Source: Mucilaginibacter rigui (lineage in GTDB: Bacteria > Bacteroidota > Bacteroidia > Sphingobacteriales > Sphingobacteriaceae). From it: DNA of 64,000 nucleotides. A program made the translations under genes and the position numbers. The notes under the pieces are model-generated. The model was not told where the DNA came from. It made no database searches and was given only the letters and a program-made list of their open reading frames with translations. The DNA lies in contig NZ_JACWMW010000001.1 of assembly GCF_014773275.1 (NCBI RefSeq), forward strand, positions 930,001 to 994,000, read 5' to 3'. The stretch's first letter is position 1, and the number at the start of each line of letters is the position of its first letter. Shown here one piece after another: positions 16,753 through 24,794 of the stretch.

Positions 16753-16959
16753 TTACATTTTTTTAGTAGTATCTTTTTTAGTAGTGTCCATTTTAGCAGT
16801 AGTATCCATTTTAGCAGCTGTGTCGGTAGCAGCTGAATCCATTTTAGCTGAATCCATTTTAGCTGAATCAGCAGCAGCTGATGAACCAGAACCTTTACAA
16901 GCAGCAGCAGAAACAGCGATAGCTAAAGCTAAGAAAGCGATTTTGAAAGAATTTTTCAT
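16753..16959 (-). CDS. mini-lipoprotein with MDSAK-type repeats (twin 1)
   Basis: 68 aa. A lipoprotein signal MKNSFKIAFLALAIAVSAAAC is followed by KGSGSSAAADS and then low-complexity pentad repeats (AKMDS, AAKMDTT, KKDTT) to the end. The first 26 residues are almost identical to the twin at 17123-17329. Start at 16959 was chosen for the twin match; the longer frame would add a second hydrophobic stretch through the promoter. It carries a GGGTTACC-N15-TATTAA motif upstream and a strong terminator downstream. Function unknown; a small, flexible, outer-membrane-anchored stress lipoprotein is plausible. Confidence 0.8.
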   Translation of the reverse strand: MKNSFKIAFLALAIAVSAAACKGSGSSAAADSAKMDSAKMDSAATDTAAKMDTTAKMDTTKKDTTKKM

Positions 16960-16997
16960 TGTTTGTTTTTTTAAGTGATTTAATAGTTTTTCGAGTA

Positions 16998-17026
16998 TTA
17001 ATACCACAAACAAAAAAAGGTAACCC
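16998..17026 (-). promoter_or_regulatory. putative sigma-factor promoter of twin 1
   Basis: On the minus strand: GGGTTACC (17019-17026), 15-bp spacer, TATTAA (16998-17003), 38 bp before the start codon. The same motif and spacing occur at three other places in this locus. Here the GGGTTACC also forms the 3' arm of the upstream gene's terminator, so this copy alone would be ambiguous. Confidence 0.65.
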
Positions 17027-17055
17027 ATTTTTCAAAAATAAAATGCGGGTTACCC
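17012..17055 (-). terminator. terminator of twin 2
   Basis: Read on the minus strand, GGGTAACCC pairs with GGGTTACC across a roughly 20-nt A/T-rich loop and is followed by seven T. It lies 68 bp past the stop of the 17123-17329 gene and overlaps the -35-like element of the next promoter. Confidence 0.6.
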
Positions 17056-17122
17056 TTTAAAAAATTAAAAAACTTAAAAAATTAACGATGTAATTCTTTA
17101 ATATTTAACCTGTTAGGTTAAA

Positions 17123-17329
17123 TTATTTTTTAGTTGTGTCTTTTTTAGTTGTGTCAGCTTTAACTGTAGAGTCAACTTTAACAGTAGAATCAACTTTAAC
17201 GGTTGAATCAACTTTTACAGTTGTGTCTTTAGCTGAATCAGCAGAAGATGCAGAACCAGAACCTTTACAAGCAGCAGCAGAAACAGCGATAGCTAAAGCT
17301 AAAAATGCAATTTTGAATGAATTTTTCAT
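17123..17329 (-). CDS. mini-lipoprotein with VKVDST repeats (twin 2)
   Basis: 68 aa, same length and same signal (MKNSFKIAFLALAIAVSAAAC) as twin 1. The tail differs: three to four copies of a hexapeptide VKVDST (18-bp DNA repeats, about 17160-17222), then KADTTKKDTTKK. So the two copies share the export signal but expanded different repeats. Two GGGTTACC-N15-(T/C)ATTAA motifs lie upstream. Probably an envelope lipoprotein under the neighbouring sigma factor. Confidence 0.8.
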   Translation of the reverse strand: MKNSFKIAFLALAIAVSAAACKGSGSASSADSAKDTTVKVDSTVKVDSTVKVDSTVKADTTKKDTTKK

Positions 17330-17376
17330 TTTGTGTTGTTTAATTATTTGTAAGTTGTTTTATTCTTATTTGGTTG

Positions 17377-17405
17377 TTAATACAGCGAATCCAAAAAGGT
17401 AACCC
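17377..17405 (-). promoter_or_regulatory. putative sigma-factor promoter of twin 2
   Basis: On the minus strand: GGGTTACC (17398-17405), 15-bp spacer, TATTAA (17377-17382), 47 bp before the start codon. No hairpin overlaps this copy, so it is the cleanest evidence for a promoter element. Confidence 0.7.
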
Positions 17406-17445
17406 AAAAAGTTTTCATGTTTTTAATTGTTGTTGTTTTTGATGA

Positions 17446-17474
17446 TTAATGATCATAACAACAAAAGGTAACCC
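17446..17474 (-). promoter_or_regulatory. second upstream copy of the sigma-factor motif
   Basis: On the minus strand: GGGTTACC (17467-17474), 15-bp spacer, CATTAA (17446-17451). It could act as a distal promoter for twin 2. The first base of the downstream hexamer differs from the other three copies. The gap 17330-17664 (335 bp) holds no gene, only these motifs. Confidence 0.55.
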
Positions 17475-17632
17475 GATATAAAATAAAAAACATATCGTGG
17501 CTTGATAGTAAAGCGTTTAGGTTATACCATAGCATGCGTTGAAGGTAATGTCGTATATCCTACCAAATATTTCCCGATATTGCGGCTTTTGCCATGTGTT
17601 ATTTGGCGGGCAAAAAAATAAATTAAATTATA

Positions 17633-17661
17633 GGGTTACAATTCCGTATAAAAAGTATTAA
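17633..17661 (+). promoter_or_regulatory. putative autoregulatory promoter of the sigma gene
   Basis: On the plus strand: GGGTTACA (17633-17640), 15-bp spacer, TATTAA (17656-17661). It lies 4 bp before the GTG at 17665. If used, transcription would begin at or just after that GTG, so translation may start leaderless there or at the in-frame GTG at 17683. Confidence 0.65.
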
Positions 17662-17664
17662 GTA

Positions 17665-18231
17665 GTGAATAATCAGTTAAATGTGGAAATACCATCAGAT
17701 AGTGAAGTCATCATTGGCATACTCAATAATTCTGATAGTGTTTTAAAAAAACTATACCTGGGCTATTTCCCCATGATCTTACAACTTGTTGTTAATAATA
17801 ACGGCGACGAGGACGAGGCCAAGGATATTTACCAGGAAGCTATAATAGTTCTTTATAATAAGGTTAAACGGGGCGATTTTGAGCTGAGCAGCAAATTAAA
17901 AACCTACATATACTCTATATGCAGGCGTTTATGGTTAAAAAGGCTTAAACAACTAAACAGGTACGGTGGCGATATAAAAGATTTCCAGGAATACCTGCCG
18001 GTTGAGGATGAGGTGGAAAAGCATGAAGAACGCGATATGCAGCTTAATAAAATGGGCGATGCATTGAAGCTTTTAGGCGAACCCTGTAAAACCATTATGG
18101 AAGATTTTTACATGAACAACCGCAGTATGCAGGATATATGTGAGCGGTTTGGCTACACAAATGCTGATAACGCGAAAACGCAGAAATACAAATGCCTGCA
18201 AAGGCTGAAGAAATTATTTTTTCAGCAATAA
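17665..18231 (+). CDS. ECF-type RNA polymerase sigma factor
   Basis: 188 aa with GTG start (or GTG at 17683). Region 2 is visible (YFPMILQLVVNNNGDEDEAK, then DIYQEAIIVLYNKVKRG; the LKTYIYSICRRLWLKRLKQ segment is the -10 recognition helix area). Region 4 follows the acidic linker (GDALKLLGEPCKTIMEDFYM, then SMQDICERFGYTNADNAKTQ). There is no region 1 or 3, so it is an ECF sigma. The stop is 16 bp before an anti-sigma-like gene. A GGGTTACA-N15-TATTAA motif precedes it, which suggests it activates its own gene. Confidence 0.9.
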   Translation: MNNQLNVEIPSDSEVIIGILNNSDSVLKKLYLGYFPMILQLVVNNNGDEDEAKDIYQEAIIVLYNKVKRGDFELSSKLKTYIYSICRRLWLKRLKQLNRYGGDIKDFQEYLPVEDEVEKHEERDMQLNKMGDALKLLGEPCKTIMEDFYMNNRSMQDICERFGYTNADNAKTQKYKCLQRLKKLFFQQ

Positions 18232-18247
18232 CGAAAGGGGTAAGACC

Positions 18248-19351
18248 ATGAGAGAGAACCAACTTTTAGAAATGATTGAGAGCTACCTGAGCGGGGAAAT
18301 GACCGTTGAGGAACGCGCCCAATTTGATGCATTACGTAAAAAGGATGCAACAATAGATACTAAAATTGCCGAGCATAAAGAGTTTACTTTTTTATTAAAG
18401 CAATATAACGAGCGTTTAAGCCTGCAAAGCCGCCTTGATGAGATACACGACGAAATTGATGTACACACGCTGAAAGAAGACCTGATGGCGCATCCGTCAT
18501 GGATAGTGCAGCTATGGCGCCACCATCACTCAAAAATATCCGTAGCAGCTTCTATAGCTATCATCGCTATTTTACTTACTTTGTTTATTTCGGGGTCCTT
18601 GAGTAATAAAGATCCAAGGTACTTACAGTTAAAACGCGAGGTTGATCAGATAAAGGGTAAAACCGACCAGCTTAATGATAAAACTGAAAAAATCATTAAA
18701 GACGGTAAAGCTACCGGCCCGGTAATTAACGCTAAGTTTAAAGGTACAGGTTTCGCGCTTACAGGTAACGGTTATATTGTAACCAACTATCATGTTGTAA
18801 ATGGTGCCGATTCTGTTTATGTGCAAAATGCCACCGGCGAATCATTCCGCACAAAGGTTGTTTATACCGAGCCACAATATGATGTTGCGGTATTGGAAAT
18901 AAACGACCCTGCCTTTAAAAACCTTGGCACTGTACCATACACCTTTAAAAAGGCGAAAAGCGATTTAGGTGAGGTTGTTTATACCTTAGGTTATCCCGGC
19001 GATGATATTAAGTTTGGCCCCGGTGCATTAACTGCTGCCACAGGCTTTAAAGGTGATACTACCGAATATGAAGTATTCATCCCCGTTAACCCAGGTAATA
19101 GCGGCGGCTTTTTGATGGATGATAAAGGCAATGTTATTGGTGTCATAAACGGAAAACAAACCCAGACATCGGGTGCGGCATTTGCGGTAAAATCAAACTA
19201 CCTGCTAAAAGCCATTCAAAGCATCCCCGCCGATTCATTAAATAAATCGCTTATCCTGAATACCAAAAATAGCTTAGCCAAGCTAAGCCGTACCCAGCAG
19301 GTCAAAAAATTGCGTAATTACGTGTTTATGGTAAAAGTTTATAATCAGTAA
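18248..19351 (+). CDS. anti-sigma-like membrane protein fused to trypsin-type protease
   Basis: 367 aa. The cytoplasmic N-terminus (1-95) has the anti-sigma/zf-HC2-like helical opening EMIESYLSGEMTVEERAQFD but no HxxxCxxC zinc motif. One transmembrane helix spans about 98-115. The outer part has a short coiled coil (about 124-150) and then an HtrA/trypsin-like serine protease (about 165-330). Its triad is complete: His182 in TNYHVV, Asp212 in YDVAVL, Ser285 in NPGNSGG. There is no PDZ domain. It follows the sigma gene by 16 bp. The inferred role is a membrane anti-sigma factor whose own periplasmic protease domain senses or triggers release of the sigma factor. Confidence 0.85.
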   Translation: MRENQLLEMIESYLSGEMTVEERAQFDALRKKDATIDTKIAEHKEFTFLLKQYNERLSLQSRLDEIHDEIDVHTLKEDLMAHPSWIVQLWRHHHSKISVAASIAIIAILLTLFISGSLSNKDPRYLQLKREVDQIKGKTDQLNDKTEKIIKDGKATGPVINAKFKGTGFALTGNGYIVTNYHVVNGADSVYVQNATGESFRTKVVYTEPQYDVAVLEINDPAFKNLGTVPYTFKKAKSDLGEVVYTLGYPGDDIKFGPGALTAATGFKGDTTEYEVFIPVNPGNSGGFLMDDKGNVIGVINGKQTQTSGAAFAVKSNYLLKAIQSIPADSLNKSLILNTKNSLAKLSRTQQVKKLRNYVFMVKVYNQ

Positions 19352-19373
19352 AAAATCAACAATTAATATAAGT

Positions 19374-19407
19374 AAAAGGGATGCAAGAAATTGCCTCCCT
19401 TTTTTTG
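19374..19407 (+). terminator. terminator of the sigma/anti-sigma operon
   Basis: AAAAGGGA pairs with TCCCTTTT and GCAA with TTGC, followed by a T run. It lies 22 bp after the anti-sigma stop. Confidence 0.85.
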
Positions 19408-19486
19408 TGAGTTTTTTTAGGTTGATAAGTAACTAATTATCCTTTATTTCGTCTGTATTAAACATGGTTGTATTTTAATACCCTAT

Positions 19487-20512
19487 ATGAAACTTAAACT
19501 ATTCGCCTGCCTTTTATTCCTTCCATTTTTAAGCTTTGCACAACAGCCATTAACGGGTGCCGATAGCGCCCGTAAGCTTATAGATACATCATTATCTTAT
19601 GCTAAAAAGAATTCGATATACCGGGGAAACATAGATTGGAACAAGTTAACCGATTCTGTACTTGCACGAAGTAAGGATGCTAAAAGTGTTACAGAAGCCA
19701 TGCCCGCAGTAGCATTAATGTACCAGATGTTAGGCGATTTTCATGGGATGGCTTTATATAACGGCAAAACATATAAATGGAACACCACCCATACAAAGGT
19801 GGATAGAGAATTATATAAGGAATTGTTAGCCAAGTATAAAAAGAATAAGCAAACCATAGAAACACGTATGCTGGAGAATGGTTATGGCTATATTCTGATA
19901 CCCGGAAACAACCCTACTAAGGCGGGCGAAATACAGATAATTGCCGCCCAGATACAGGATTCGCTGGCTAAACTTAATCCCGCCAAACTTAAAGGTGTTA
20001 TTATTGATTTAAGGTTAAACACGGGTGGTAATATGTGGCCAATGATATTAGGTGTAGGTAACCTGGTAAGCAAAGGTAAACTGGGGTATTTTATTTACCC
20101 TGATGCCTCTAAAAATGAATCGTGGCTGGTGAAGGATACCAGCATCTATTCGGATACCACAAAAGTGTGCTCGGTTAAGGCACTGGATAAGGTGAACCCG
20201 AAAATTAAAATTGCAGTATTAACGTCGCCCTACACGGCAAGCTCTGGCGAGGTAACAGCTATTACTTTTAAAGGGCAAAAAAATGCCTGTATTATAGGCG
20301 ATACCACGGCAGGATATACAACAGCAAACGAGTCGTTCAGTATGTATGGCGTTGAGTTTATTATGGCGCAGGCTGCCGAGGCGGACCGGAATGGAAAGGT
20401 CTATTATAAAAATGTACCACCCGATAAGGAAGTAATTGCCGGGGATAATTTTGACGATTTTAGCAAAGACCAAAAGATAATTGCAGCAATGAAATGGATG
20501 AAAGGGAAGTAG
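19487..20512 (+). CDS. secreted S41 family peptidase
   Basis: 341 aa. Signal peptide 1-19 (MKLKLFACLLFLPFLSFAQ). The S41 tail-specific protease core has LKGVIIDLRLNTGGNMWP (168-185) and the nucleophile region PYTASSGEV (248-256, Ser252 or Ser253), then IIGDTTAGYTTA (269-280). There is no clear PDZ domain; a helical N-terminal region precedes the core, as in C-terminal-processing-type relatives. Periplasmic or outer-membrane action on protein substrates is expected. It lies just after the sigma/anti-sigma operon, but a terminator separates them and no copy of the sigma motif was seen upstream. Confidence 0.88.
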   Translation: MKLKLFACLLFLPFLSFAQQPLTGADSARKLIDTSLSYAKKNSIYRGNIDWNKLTDSVLARSKDAKSVTEAMPAVALMYQMLGDFHGMALYNGKTYKWNTTHTKVDRELYKELLAKYKKNKQTIETRMLENGYGYILIPGNNPTKAGEIQIIAAQIQDSLAKLNPAKLKGVIIDLRLNTGGNMWPMILGVGNLVSKGKLGYFIYPDASKNESWLVKDTSIYSDTTKVCSVKALDKVNPKIKIAVLTSPYTASSGEVTAITFKGQKNACIIGDTTAGYTTANESFSMYGVEFIMAQAAEADRNGKVYYKNVPPDKEVIAGDNFDDFSKDQKIIAAMKWMKGK

Positions 20513-20614
20513 TGGGTTTGTCGGCCTGAGCTTGTCGAAGACTTGTGCGCTTTGTAAGTGGTTATACAGGCTTACCATTGCAAAGGTCTTTACTCTAAAT
20601 ATCCTGGCTCTCTA

Positions 20615-21820
20615 TTACCTATCCACCTCGCCCAGTACAAAATCAAGCGAGCCTATAATGGCTATCAAATCGGCTATCATAACGCCTTTGCCAAGCTCGG
20701 GCAGTACAGATAGGTTGTTAAAGCTTGGGCCGCGTACTTTTGAGCGGAACGGTATTTCGGAGCGTTCGTTATTATGGATAAAGTAAAAACCCAGTTCGCC
20801 TTTTGTGCCTTCGCAGCGGGCGTAGTAATCCTGTATTTTTGGGGTTAGCTTACGTGGCAGTTTGGCACGCGGGTCAAACTCCGGGGTACGTTTTAATTCT
20901 TTCTGTAACCTGTCCAGGCATTGTTCTACAATCTTTATCGATTCCTGGATCTCGTCAACACGCACTTTGTATCTGTCCCAGCAATCGCCAACGGTGCCCA
21001 TCAAGCCTTTTCCTACCGGGATGTCAAACTCCAATTCAGGGTAAGCGGAGTAATTGTCAATACGGCGCAGATCATATTTTAAACCCGATCCGCGCAATAC
21101 CGGGCCACTGCAACCGCAGTTAATGGCCACATCCATAGGTAAAACGCCCACGTTTGCGGTGCGGCTAATAAAGATCTGGTTATCGGTCAGCAGCTGGTTA
21201 AGCTCTACCATTTTTGGTTTAAAGTAATCAACAAATTCGCGGCAGCGTTCTTCAAAACCTACAGGCAGGTCATAGAACAAACCACCCACCCAAATATAGT
21301 TATATAGCATGCGCGAGCCCGAAGCCCACTCCAGCATGCCCATGATATGTTCGCGGTCGCGGAAACACCACAGGAAGGGCGTAAACGCGCCTATATCTAT
21401 GCCATAGGTGCCAATGGCTATCAGGTGTGATGCAATGCGGTTAAGCTCGCAAACCAGCACGCGGATGTATTCAATCCGTTTGGGGATATCCTTATCGATG
21501 CCCAGCATTTTCTCAACACCCATCACCCAGGCGTGGCTGTTATTCATTGATGCCAGGTAATCAAGCCTGTCGGTAAACGGGATGGTTTGCTGATAGGTAA
21601 GCGATTCAGCGTGTTTTTCAAAACAGCGGTGCAGGTACCCAATATGCGGGATAACCTCTTTTACGATCTCGCCATCGGTTATCAGCTCAAGCCGCAAAAC
21701 CCCGTGGGTAGACGGATGCTGCGGCCCCATATTAAGCACCATATCCTCCACAGATGCGTCAGCTATCTTTTTGTTATAGCGGTCAAGTGCTTCGTTATAT
21801 TTTGAAGTTTCTACGTTCAA
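20615..21820 (-). CDS. nuoD: NADH-quinone oxidoreductase subunit D
   Basis: 401 aa, the 49-kDa-type subunit of complex I, which lines the quinone pocket on the cytoplasmic side. Marks: [36 protein letters not shown] and ending FVLGEVDR. It follows nuoC by 71 bp with a hairpin repeat in the gap. After it there is no nuoE; the next gene is an unrelated S41 peptidase on the other strand, so the nuo cluster is interrupted. Confidence 0.96.
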   Translation of the reverse strand: MNVETSKYNEALDRYNKKIADASVEDMVLNMGPQHPSTHGVLRLELITDGEIVKEVIPHIGYLHRCFEKHAESLTYQQTIPFTDRLDYLASMNNSHAWVMGVEKMLGIDKDIPKRIEYIRVLVCELNRIASHLIAIGTYGIDIGAFTPFLWCFRDREHIMGMLEWASGSRMLYNYIWVGGLFYDLPVGFEERCREFVDYFKPKMVELNQLLTDNQIFISRTANVGVLPMDVAINCGCSGPVLRGSGLKYDLRRIDNYSAYPELEFDIPVGKGLMGTVGDCWDRYKVRVDEIQESIKIVEQCLDRLQKELKRTPEFDPRAKLPRKLTPKIQDYYARCEGTKGELGFYFIHNNERSEIPFRSKVRGPSFNNLSVLPELGKGVMIADLIAIIGSLDFVLGEVDR

Positions 21821-21837
21821 TTTCTAATTTTTCTGAG

Positions 21838-21862
21838 CGTCATTGCGAGCGTAGCAATGACG
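21838..21862. repeat. REP-like palindrome between nuoC and nuoD
   Basis: CGTCATTGC-GAGCGTA-GCAATGACG, a perfect 9-bp stem, in the 71-bp nuoC-nuoD gap. The CGTCATTGCGAGCG core recurs at 33474. In the mRNA it would form a stable intercistronic hairpin. Confidence 0.8.
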
Positions 21863-21891
21863 TTATTTATTTGTTGTTTTTCAAACCGAAA

Positions 21892-22389
21892 TCAATCAAC
21901 TTTAATCCCCTTATAATATTCCGCTGCTTTATAGTCCTTTCTTAACGGGAATCCTTCCCAGTCATCAGGTAATAAAATACGCCTCAGGTCGGGGTGACCC
22001 TCAAAAAATATCCCTACCAGGTCATAAGCTTCTCGTTCGTGCCAGTCGGCAGTGCGGTACACGGATGTGATGCTGGGGAATGATGGCAGGTTATCCTCGC
22101 TACGGTCATTTTCCTTGCTTATTTTTAACGTAAGCTGTAAATGATAGGGGATTGATGACAAATGATAAACTACCCCAAAACGGCAGGCTTCTTCGCCATA
22201 ATCAACGCCTGTAAGGCATGACAAAAAATCGAAGTAGGTTTTGGGATTATTGCGCAGCTCCATACAAACCTCAACAATATGGTCGGGGTTTATCAGTAGG
22301 GCGGGCTGCATACCAATACGTTCTTCGCCGGTAATTACAGTTTCGCCAAACTTTTGGGTAAGCAATAATTTAATATCATCAAAACTCAT
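21892..22389 (-). CDS. nuoC: NADH-quinone oxidoreductase subunit C
   Basis: 165 aa, the 30-kDa-type subunit of the peripheral arm of complex I. Signature near the end: DWHEREAYDLVGIFFEGH, then DLRRILLPDDWEGFPLRKDY. It is a separate protein and not fused to NuoD as in E. coli. Its start overlaps the pdxH stop by 4 bp (ATGA), so the two are translationally coupled. Confidence 0.95.
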   Translation of the reverse strand: MSFDDIKLLLTQKFGETVITGEERIGMQPALLINPDHIVEVCMELRNNPKTYFDFLSCLTGVDYGEEACRFGVVYHLSSIPYHLQLTLKISKENDRSEDNLPSFPSITSVYRTADWHEREAYDLVGIFFEGHPDLRRILLPDDWEGFPLRKDYKAAEYYKGIKVD

Positions 22390-23033
22390 GGCGCAAGGCG
22401 AACAATCTTCCAGTTTTTATTATCGGTTTTTTTGTAAACTATCCTATCATGCAGGCGGCTGCGGCGGCCCTGCCAAAATTCTATATAGCGCGGGCGTAAC
22501 ACATAGCCACCCCAGTACGATGGTTTTGGTACTTCACTATCAGCGTACTCCAATTCAAGTTCTGCCATTTTTTGTTCAAGTGCTTCGCGGCTGTCAATCT
22601 CCTGGCTTTGCGGCGATGCGGCAGCACCTATCTGGCTCGCCTTAGGGCGCGAATGGAAGTATTTTTCAGAATAGTTTTTATCCAGTTTCTCAATGGTGCC
22701 TTCCACACGGATCTGCCGTTCCATATCGCCCCAAAAGAAAACAAGCGACCCAAGCGGATTTTTGCTGATCTCTTTACCCTTACGGCTTAGATAATTAGTG
22801 TAAAACTTAAAGCCGTCATCACTGAAGCCTTTAAGCAATACTATCCTTGCCGAGGGGCGGCCATCGTGCGTAGCGGTAGCCAGTGTCATGGCGTTTGGCT
22901 CGTGTACTTTGCAATTAATGGCCTCGTTAAACCATTTATCAAACTGGCGCATTGGGTTGGCATCAACATCGGTTTCGTTCAACGAAGCCGCTTCATATTC
23001 CTGCCTTAAATTTTCTATATCTTTCTGATCCAT
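22386..23033 (-). CDS. pdxH: pyridoxamine 5'-phosphate oxidase
   Basis: 215 aa, FMN enzyme that oxidises PNP/PMP to pyridoxal phosphate. Family marks: LRQEYEAASLNETDVDANPM, RIVLLKGFSDDGFKFYTNY, RVEGTIEKL, SRPKASQIGA, the WGGYVLRP motif, and the C-terminal RLAP. First gene of a pdxH-nuoC-nuoD transcription unit; the functional link to complex I is not evident (perhaps only shared promoter). The start is divergent from yqgE. Confidence 0.95.
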   Translation of the reverse strand: MDQKDIENLRQEYEAASLNETDVDANPMRQFDKWFNEAINCKVHEPNAMTLATATHDGRPSARIVLLKGFSDDGFKFYTNYLSRKGKEISKNPLGSLVFFWGDMERQIRVEGTIEKLDKNYSEKYFHSRPKASQIGAAASPQSQEIDSREALEQKMAELELEYADSEVPKPSYWGGYVLRPRYIEFWQGRRSRLHDRIVYKKTDNKNWKIVRLAP

Positions 23034-23143
23034 TATCGCAAACTTACAAATTAATTATACCGTACCTATCTATAGGTTGTTCATTTTAATGATTAATGAA
23101 CATAATTTTACATTTTGTGTTAATACAATATAAATTTATACCT

Positions 23144-23707
23144 ATGCTAAGTCCAATTTCAGCAGCTGCAGGCCGACTATTAATATCAGAACCGTTCATG
23201 CCCGACCCTAATTTTAAGCGGTCGGTTATCCTGCTTACAGAATACGCTGAGGCAGGGGCGATGGGCTTCATCCTTAATCATCAAACCGAATATTTACTGG
23301 GCGATATTTTGCCGGATGTAGCCTATTCGGAAATACCGGTATACATGGGCGGCCCTGTAGCCGAAAACACCCTGCATTATATACACCGCTGTCCAGATAA
23401 AATTCAGGGTGGTATTGAAATATGTGATGGTATTTACTGGGGCGGGGATTTTGAGCAGATAAAAGAACTGATAAACAATTATCAGTTAACCGAGGGGGAG
23501 ATAAAATTCTTTACCGGTTACTCCGGCTGGACACCCGGGCAGCTTGATGATGAACTGCGCGAGGATGCCTGGATAGTAACCAATAAATTTGAAGCCGATA
23601 GCGTTTTTAGTAACAATGAAAGCAACCTTTGGAAAGAGATAGTGATAAGCCTTGGCCAGCGTTACGCGCATATAGCTAATTTCCCGGAGAACCCGATGCT
23701 GAATTAA
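23144..23707 (+). CDS. YqgE/AlgH family protein
   Basis: 187 aa. Family marks: GRLLISEPFMPDPNFKRSVI, GAMGFILNH, VYMGGPV, and YSGWTPGQLDDEL. The YqgE fold is known, but its biochemical role is not settled. Cytosolic, no signal. The start at 23144 was picked because the frame upstream (from 23096) is non-conserved and A/T-rich promoter-like. Confidence 0.9.
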   Translation: MLSPISAAAGRLLISEPFMPDPNFKRSVILLTEYAEAGAMGFILNHQTEYLLGDILPDVAYSEIPVYMGGPVAENTLHYIHRCPDKIQGGIEICDGIYWGGDFEQIKELINNYQLTEGEIKFFTGYSGWTPGQLDDELREDAWIVTNKFEADSVFSNNESNLWKEIVISLGQRYAHIANFPENPMLN

Positions 23708-23721
23708 CTCTGCAATATATT

Positions 23722-23755
23722 ATGCAAAAGCCCTGCAAACTACAGGCCTTTTGCA
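23722..23755. terminator. hairpin after yqgE, possible terminator
   Basis: ATGCAAAAG pairs with CTTTTGCAT, with a second CCTG/CAGG step and a small loop. It is a long stem but lacks a clean T run, so termination is only probable. Confidence 0.5.
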
Positions 23756-23830
23756 TAGGTACATAAATTTATCATCATGTTAAACTTTTTAACGGATAAT
23801 GAATCTTACGAGGACAGACCTTATATAGAA

Positions 23831-24274
23831 ATGAAAATATCCTGCCTATTGCTTTGTTTAATTACCGTTACGTTTAGTGCATGCCAGCATGAAATTGTAC
23901 CACCCAATAAAAAGTATATATTAGATAGATGGCAGGTAAAAGCTGTTGTTACCACACATTATAAAAACAAAGTGAAAACATCTACTGCCAGTACCACCAC
24001 TTTTGGCCCTGATGATTACCTGCAGTTTAATAAAGATGGTACAGGTTATTTTGGTTTGAAAGAGCCAAATGGCTCTGCAATATTTGGTGCAATGAAATAT
24101 AGCGTAAGTGGCAGCGATGAAGCTATTGTGAATGTGACCAATGAAAAGGGCGCATTTGTTTTTCACATAATCAGCGCCGACCAGACGGCCTTACGCATCA
24201 CATATCCCGACGATACAACTACTATACCAATAGCCGATGGCGATTATTATGATGTGCAGCTAACGCGGCGCTAA
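23831..24274 (+). CDS. lipoprotein, lipocalin-like domain
   Basis: 147 aa. Lipoprotein signal MKISCLLLCLITVTFSAC (lipobox FSAC, Cys18) begins at 23831; the upstream part of the frame is not signal-like. The remainder (YILDRWQVKAVVTTHYKN, FNKDGTGYFG, FHIISADQTALRITY) fits the small beta-barrel lipocalin-like domains frequent in Bacteroidetes. Binding partner unknown. Its stop abuts the purE stop on the opposite strand. Confidence 0.75.
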   Translation: MKISCLLLCLITVTFSACQHEIVPPNKKYILDRWQVKAVVTTHYKNKVKTSTASTTTFGPDDYLQFNKDGTGYFGLKEPNGSAIFGAMKYSVSGSDEAIVNVTNEKGAFVFHIISADQTALRITYPDDTTTIPIADGDYYDVQLTRR

Positions 24275-24769
24275 CTATTTACCTTCCATCTCTGCAGCCG
24301 AAGCCTCCACCACCTGCTTTAACTTATCTTTAAAGGCGATAAGGTTTTGAACCAGGTATTCATCAGCGGTTGATAGGATCTGTGCAGCCAGTATACCTGC
24401 GTTTTTAGCTGCATTTAAAGCCACCGTAGCCACCGGGATACCATTTGGCATTTGCAGGATAGAGAGGATAGAATCCCAGCCATCAATAGAGTTGCTTGAT
24501 TTTACAGGAACGCCAATAACCGGCAAATGTGTTAACGAAGCTACCATGCCCGGTAAATGCGCGGCACCGCCGGCACCGGCTATAATTACCTTTATACCAC
24601 GATCGGCAGCGGCACGGGCGTAGCTGAACATCCTATCGGGCGTGCGGTGGGCCGATACAACAGTTATTTCATATGCAACACCAAGTTCTTTTAAAACGTC
24701 GGCAGCGTCCTGCATAATGTTCAGATCGGACTTGCTGCCCATTATAATGGCTATTTTTGGTTGGCTCAT
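24275..24769 (-). CDS. purE: N5-CAIR mutase
   Basis: 164 aa, class I PurE. It converts N5-carboxyaminoimidazole ribonucleotide to CAIR in purine synthesis. Marks: IAIIMGSKSDLNIMQ, VSAHRTPDRMFSYA, IIAGAGGAAHLPGMVA, and GIPVATVALN. The partner purK lies upstream on the same strand, with a small unrelated gene between them. Confidence 0.95.
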   Translation of the reverse strand: MSQPKIAIIMGSKSDLNIMQDAADVLKELGVAYEITVVSAHRTPDRMFSYARAAADRGIKVIIAGAGGAAHLPGMVASLTHLPVIGVPVKSSNSIDGWDSILSILQMPNGIPVATVALNAAKNAGILAAQILSTADEYLVQNLIAFKDKLKQVVEASAAEMEGK

Positions 24770-24794
24770 GGTTGTGTTTAAATGACAAAGATAA

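Noticed and set aside
17041..17066. further GGGTTACC on the plus strand at 17047
   Set aside because: No ATTAA hexamer at 15 bp; the bases belong to the terminator stem of twin 2.
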